Positions 63,244 through 64,000 of a stretch of DNA of 64,000 nt are shown here, one piece after another. The DNA is from Alphaproteobacteria bacterium. GTDB taxonomy: Bacteria; Pseudomonadota; Alphaproteobacteria; Micropepsales; Micropepsaceae. A program made the position numbers and the translations under genes. The stretch's first letter is position 1. Every line of letters begins with the position of its first letter. Below the pieces are notes generated by a model, which worked only from the letters and a program-made list of their open reading frames with translations, did not search any database and was not told the origin of the DNA. The DNA lies in NCBI GenBank assembly GCA_018971835.1, contig JAGWZW010000005.1, positions 1 to 64,000 of the forward strand, in the 5' to 3' direction.

Positions 63244-64000
63244 GCGAGACTTTCGACAGCTTTGAGGCTATGGAAGCCGCCGCCGTGGCGCCGGAGGAGG
63301 CGCTGGTGGTGGCTGTGGACGGATTCGAGGGCCCGCTTGACCTATTGCTGGGCCTCGCCCGCAACCAGAAGGTCGACCTGGCCAAGATCTCGGTGCTGAA
63401 GCTGGCCGAGCAGTATCTGGAGTTCGTCGAACGCGCGCGCCGGCTCAACCTGGAGCTGGCGGCGGATTATCTGGTGATGGCGGCGTGGCTGGCCTATCTG
63501 AAATCGCGCCTGCTGCTGCCGCTGCCGCCTACGGCCGAAGGCGAACCGACGGCCGACGAAATGGCCTCGCGGCTACGCTGGCGCCTGCAGCGGTTGGATG
63601 CCATGCGCGAGGCGGCGGCGCGGCTGATGGCGCGCGACCGGTTGGGGCGCGAGGTCTTTGGCCGCGGTGCGCCGGAGCCGGTCAACGTCGTCAAGCTGCG
63701 CACCCACACCGACACGCTCTACGATTTGCTCACAGCCTATTCGACGCAGCGGCTCAAGAAGATCAAAGGCGGCACGTATCAGCCGCGCCACGCTCCGGTG
63801 CTGCTGATCGAGGAGGCGCGCGACCGGCTGGAGCGCATGCTCGGTCGCATTGGTAATTGGAACACGCTGGTCAGCCTGTTGCCAGCCGATTGGGCTTATG
63901 GCGAGCGCCGCCGCTCCGCCACTGCCAGCACGTTGCTCGCCTGCCTGGAACTGGCGCGGGACGGCAAGATCGAAATCCGACAGCTCAAGCCCTTTGACGA
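63240..64000 (+). CDS. scpA: Segregation and condensation protein A (ScpA), 3' end outside window
   Basis: The kleisin of the SMC condensin complex, open from GTG 63240 to the window end (at least 253 residues). The N-terminal VVAVDGFEGPLDLLLGLARN (about 22-41), VDLAKISVLKLAEQYLEFVE and AADYLVMAAWLAYLKSRLLL are textbook ScpA. The start overlaps nagZ as GTGA. The gene order nagZ-scpA, usually followed by scpB, is common in alphaproteobacteria. Confidence 0.94.
   Translation, partial: MSETFDSFEAMEAAAVAPEEALVVAVDGFEGPLDLLLGLARNQKVDLAKISVLKLAEQYLEFVERARRLNLELAADYLVMAAWLAYLKSRLLLPLPPTAEGEPTADEMASRLRWRLQRLDAMREAAARLMARDRLGREVFGRGAPEPVNVVKLRTHTDTLYDLLTAYSTQRLKKIKGGTYQPRHAPVLLIEEARDRLERMLGRIGNWNTLVSLLPADWAYGERRRSATASTLLACLELARDGKIEIRQLKPFD

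Overview
The window is about 64 kb of high-GC, densely packed bacterial chromosome. Several features point to an alphaproteobacterium: DivK and PleD in tandem, the DNA-binding end of an FlbD-like regulator, an EipB/DUF1849 envelope protein, an NDUFS4-type complex I subunit, a double cold-shock-domain protein, and a MoeA-like/MocA fusion. I see no insertion sequence, phage gene, integrase, CRISPR array or rRNA gene. Two tRNA genes are present.

Layout. (1) 1-5670: a class I benzoyl-CoA reductase operon (badD fragment, badE, badF, badG, ferredoxin badB), then a GNAT protein and an Rrf2 regulator matching the BadL/BadM pair of Rhodopseudomonas palustris. This implies anaerobic or low-oxygen breakdown of aromatic acids. 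(2) 5695-9928: a methyltransferase, a DUF3617 protein, a sirtuin, a ClpP paralogue and a GH13 alpha-glucosidase. (3) 9936-14472, minus strand: a two-component system in one operon with a molybdenum-cofactor fusion enzyme and an IscU-like scaffold; a secreted EF-hand protein is divergent. (4) 15531-18539, minus: a CO-dehydrogenase-like molybdenum hydroxylase set (coxG, coxS, coxM, split XdhC) without a large catalytic subunit. (5) 18714-20435: cold-shock protein, DUF192 lipoprotein, tRNA-Pro, NDUFS4-like protein, tRNA-Arg. (6) 20488-32965, minus: a 13-gene cobalamin uptake and late-synthesis operon behind a cobalamin riboswitch. Genes from cobO to cobS nearly all overlap by 1 to 8 bases, so they are probably translationally coupled. 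(7) 33119-41166, minus: lipoprotein, hisI, metC, peptide transporter, then a sulfur set (cysK, sseA, GNAT), photolyase and DUF3175. (8) 41324-52448: M3 peptidase, MetE-like methyltransferase, ridA-FemAB-like-HIT-monooxygenase operon, agmatine-to-putrescine genes aguA-aguB with eipB, and dinB with a HAD protein and DUF3572. (9) 52475-55108: orphan FlbD-like DNA-binding protein divergent from divK-pleD. (10) 55105-64000: FrnE-like oxidoreductase, SDR, CoA-transferase, histidine phosphatase, xthA, erpA, dGTPase, SPOR protein, nagZ and the start of scpA.

How the parts fit. The cobalamin operon supplies and retrieves B12. It pairs TonB-dependent uptake (BtuB) and a BtuM-like inner-membrane carrier with remodelling enzymes from cobyrinic acid onward, plus BluB for the lower ligand. 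No corrin-ring genes are in this window. The molybdenum-cofactor fusion enzyme (MocA half) and the cox-like genes fit one another, because CO-dehydrogenase-family enzymes use cytidylylated cofactor. The sirtuin and GNAT protein near the benzoyl-CoA genes recall the lysine-acetylation control of benzoate CoA ligase in R. palustris, but that link is inference. No wholly new system is evident. The most unusual items are the FlbD remnant, the cox set without its large subunit, the BtuM-like carrier with its conserved cysteine, and the signal-less BtuF-like protein. All calls come from reading the sequence, without database searches.
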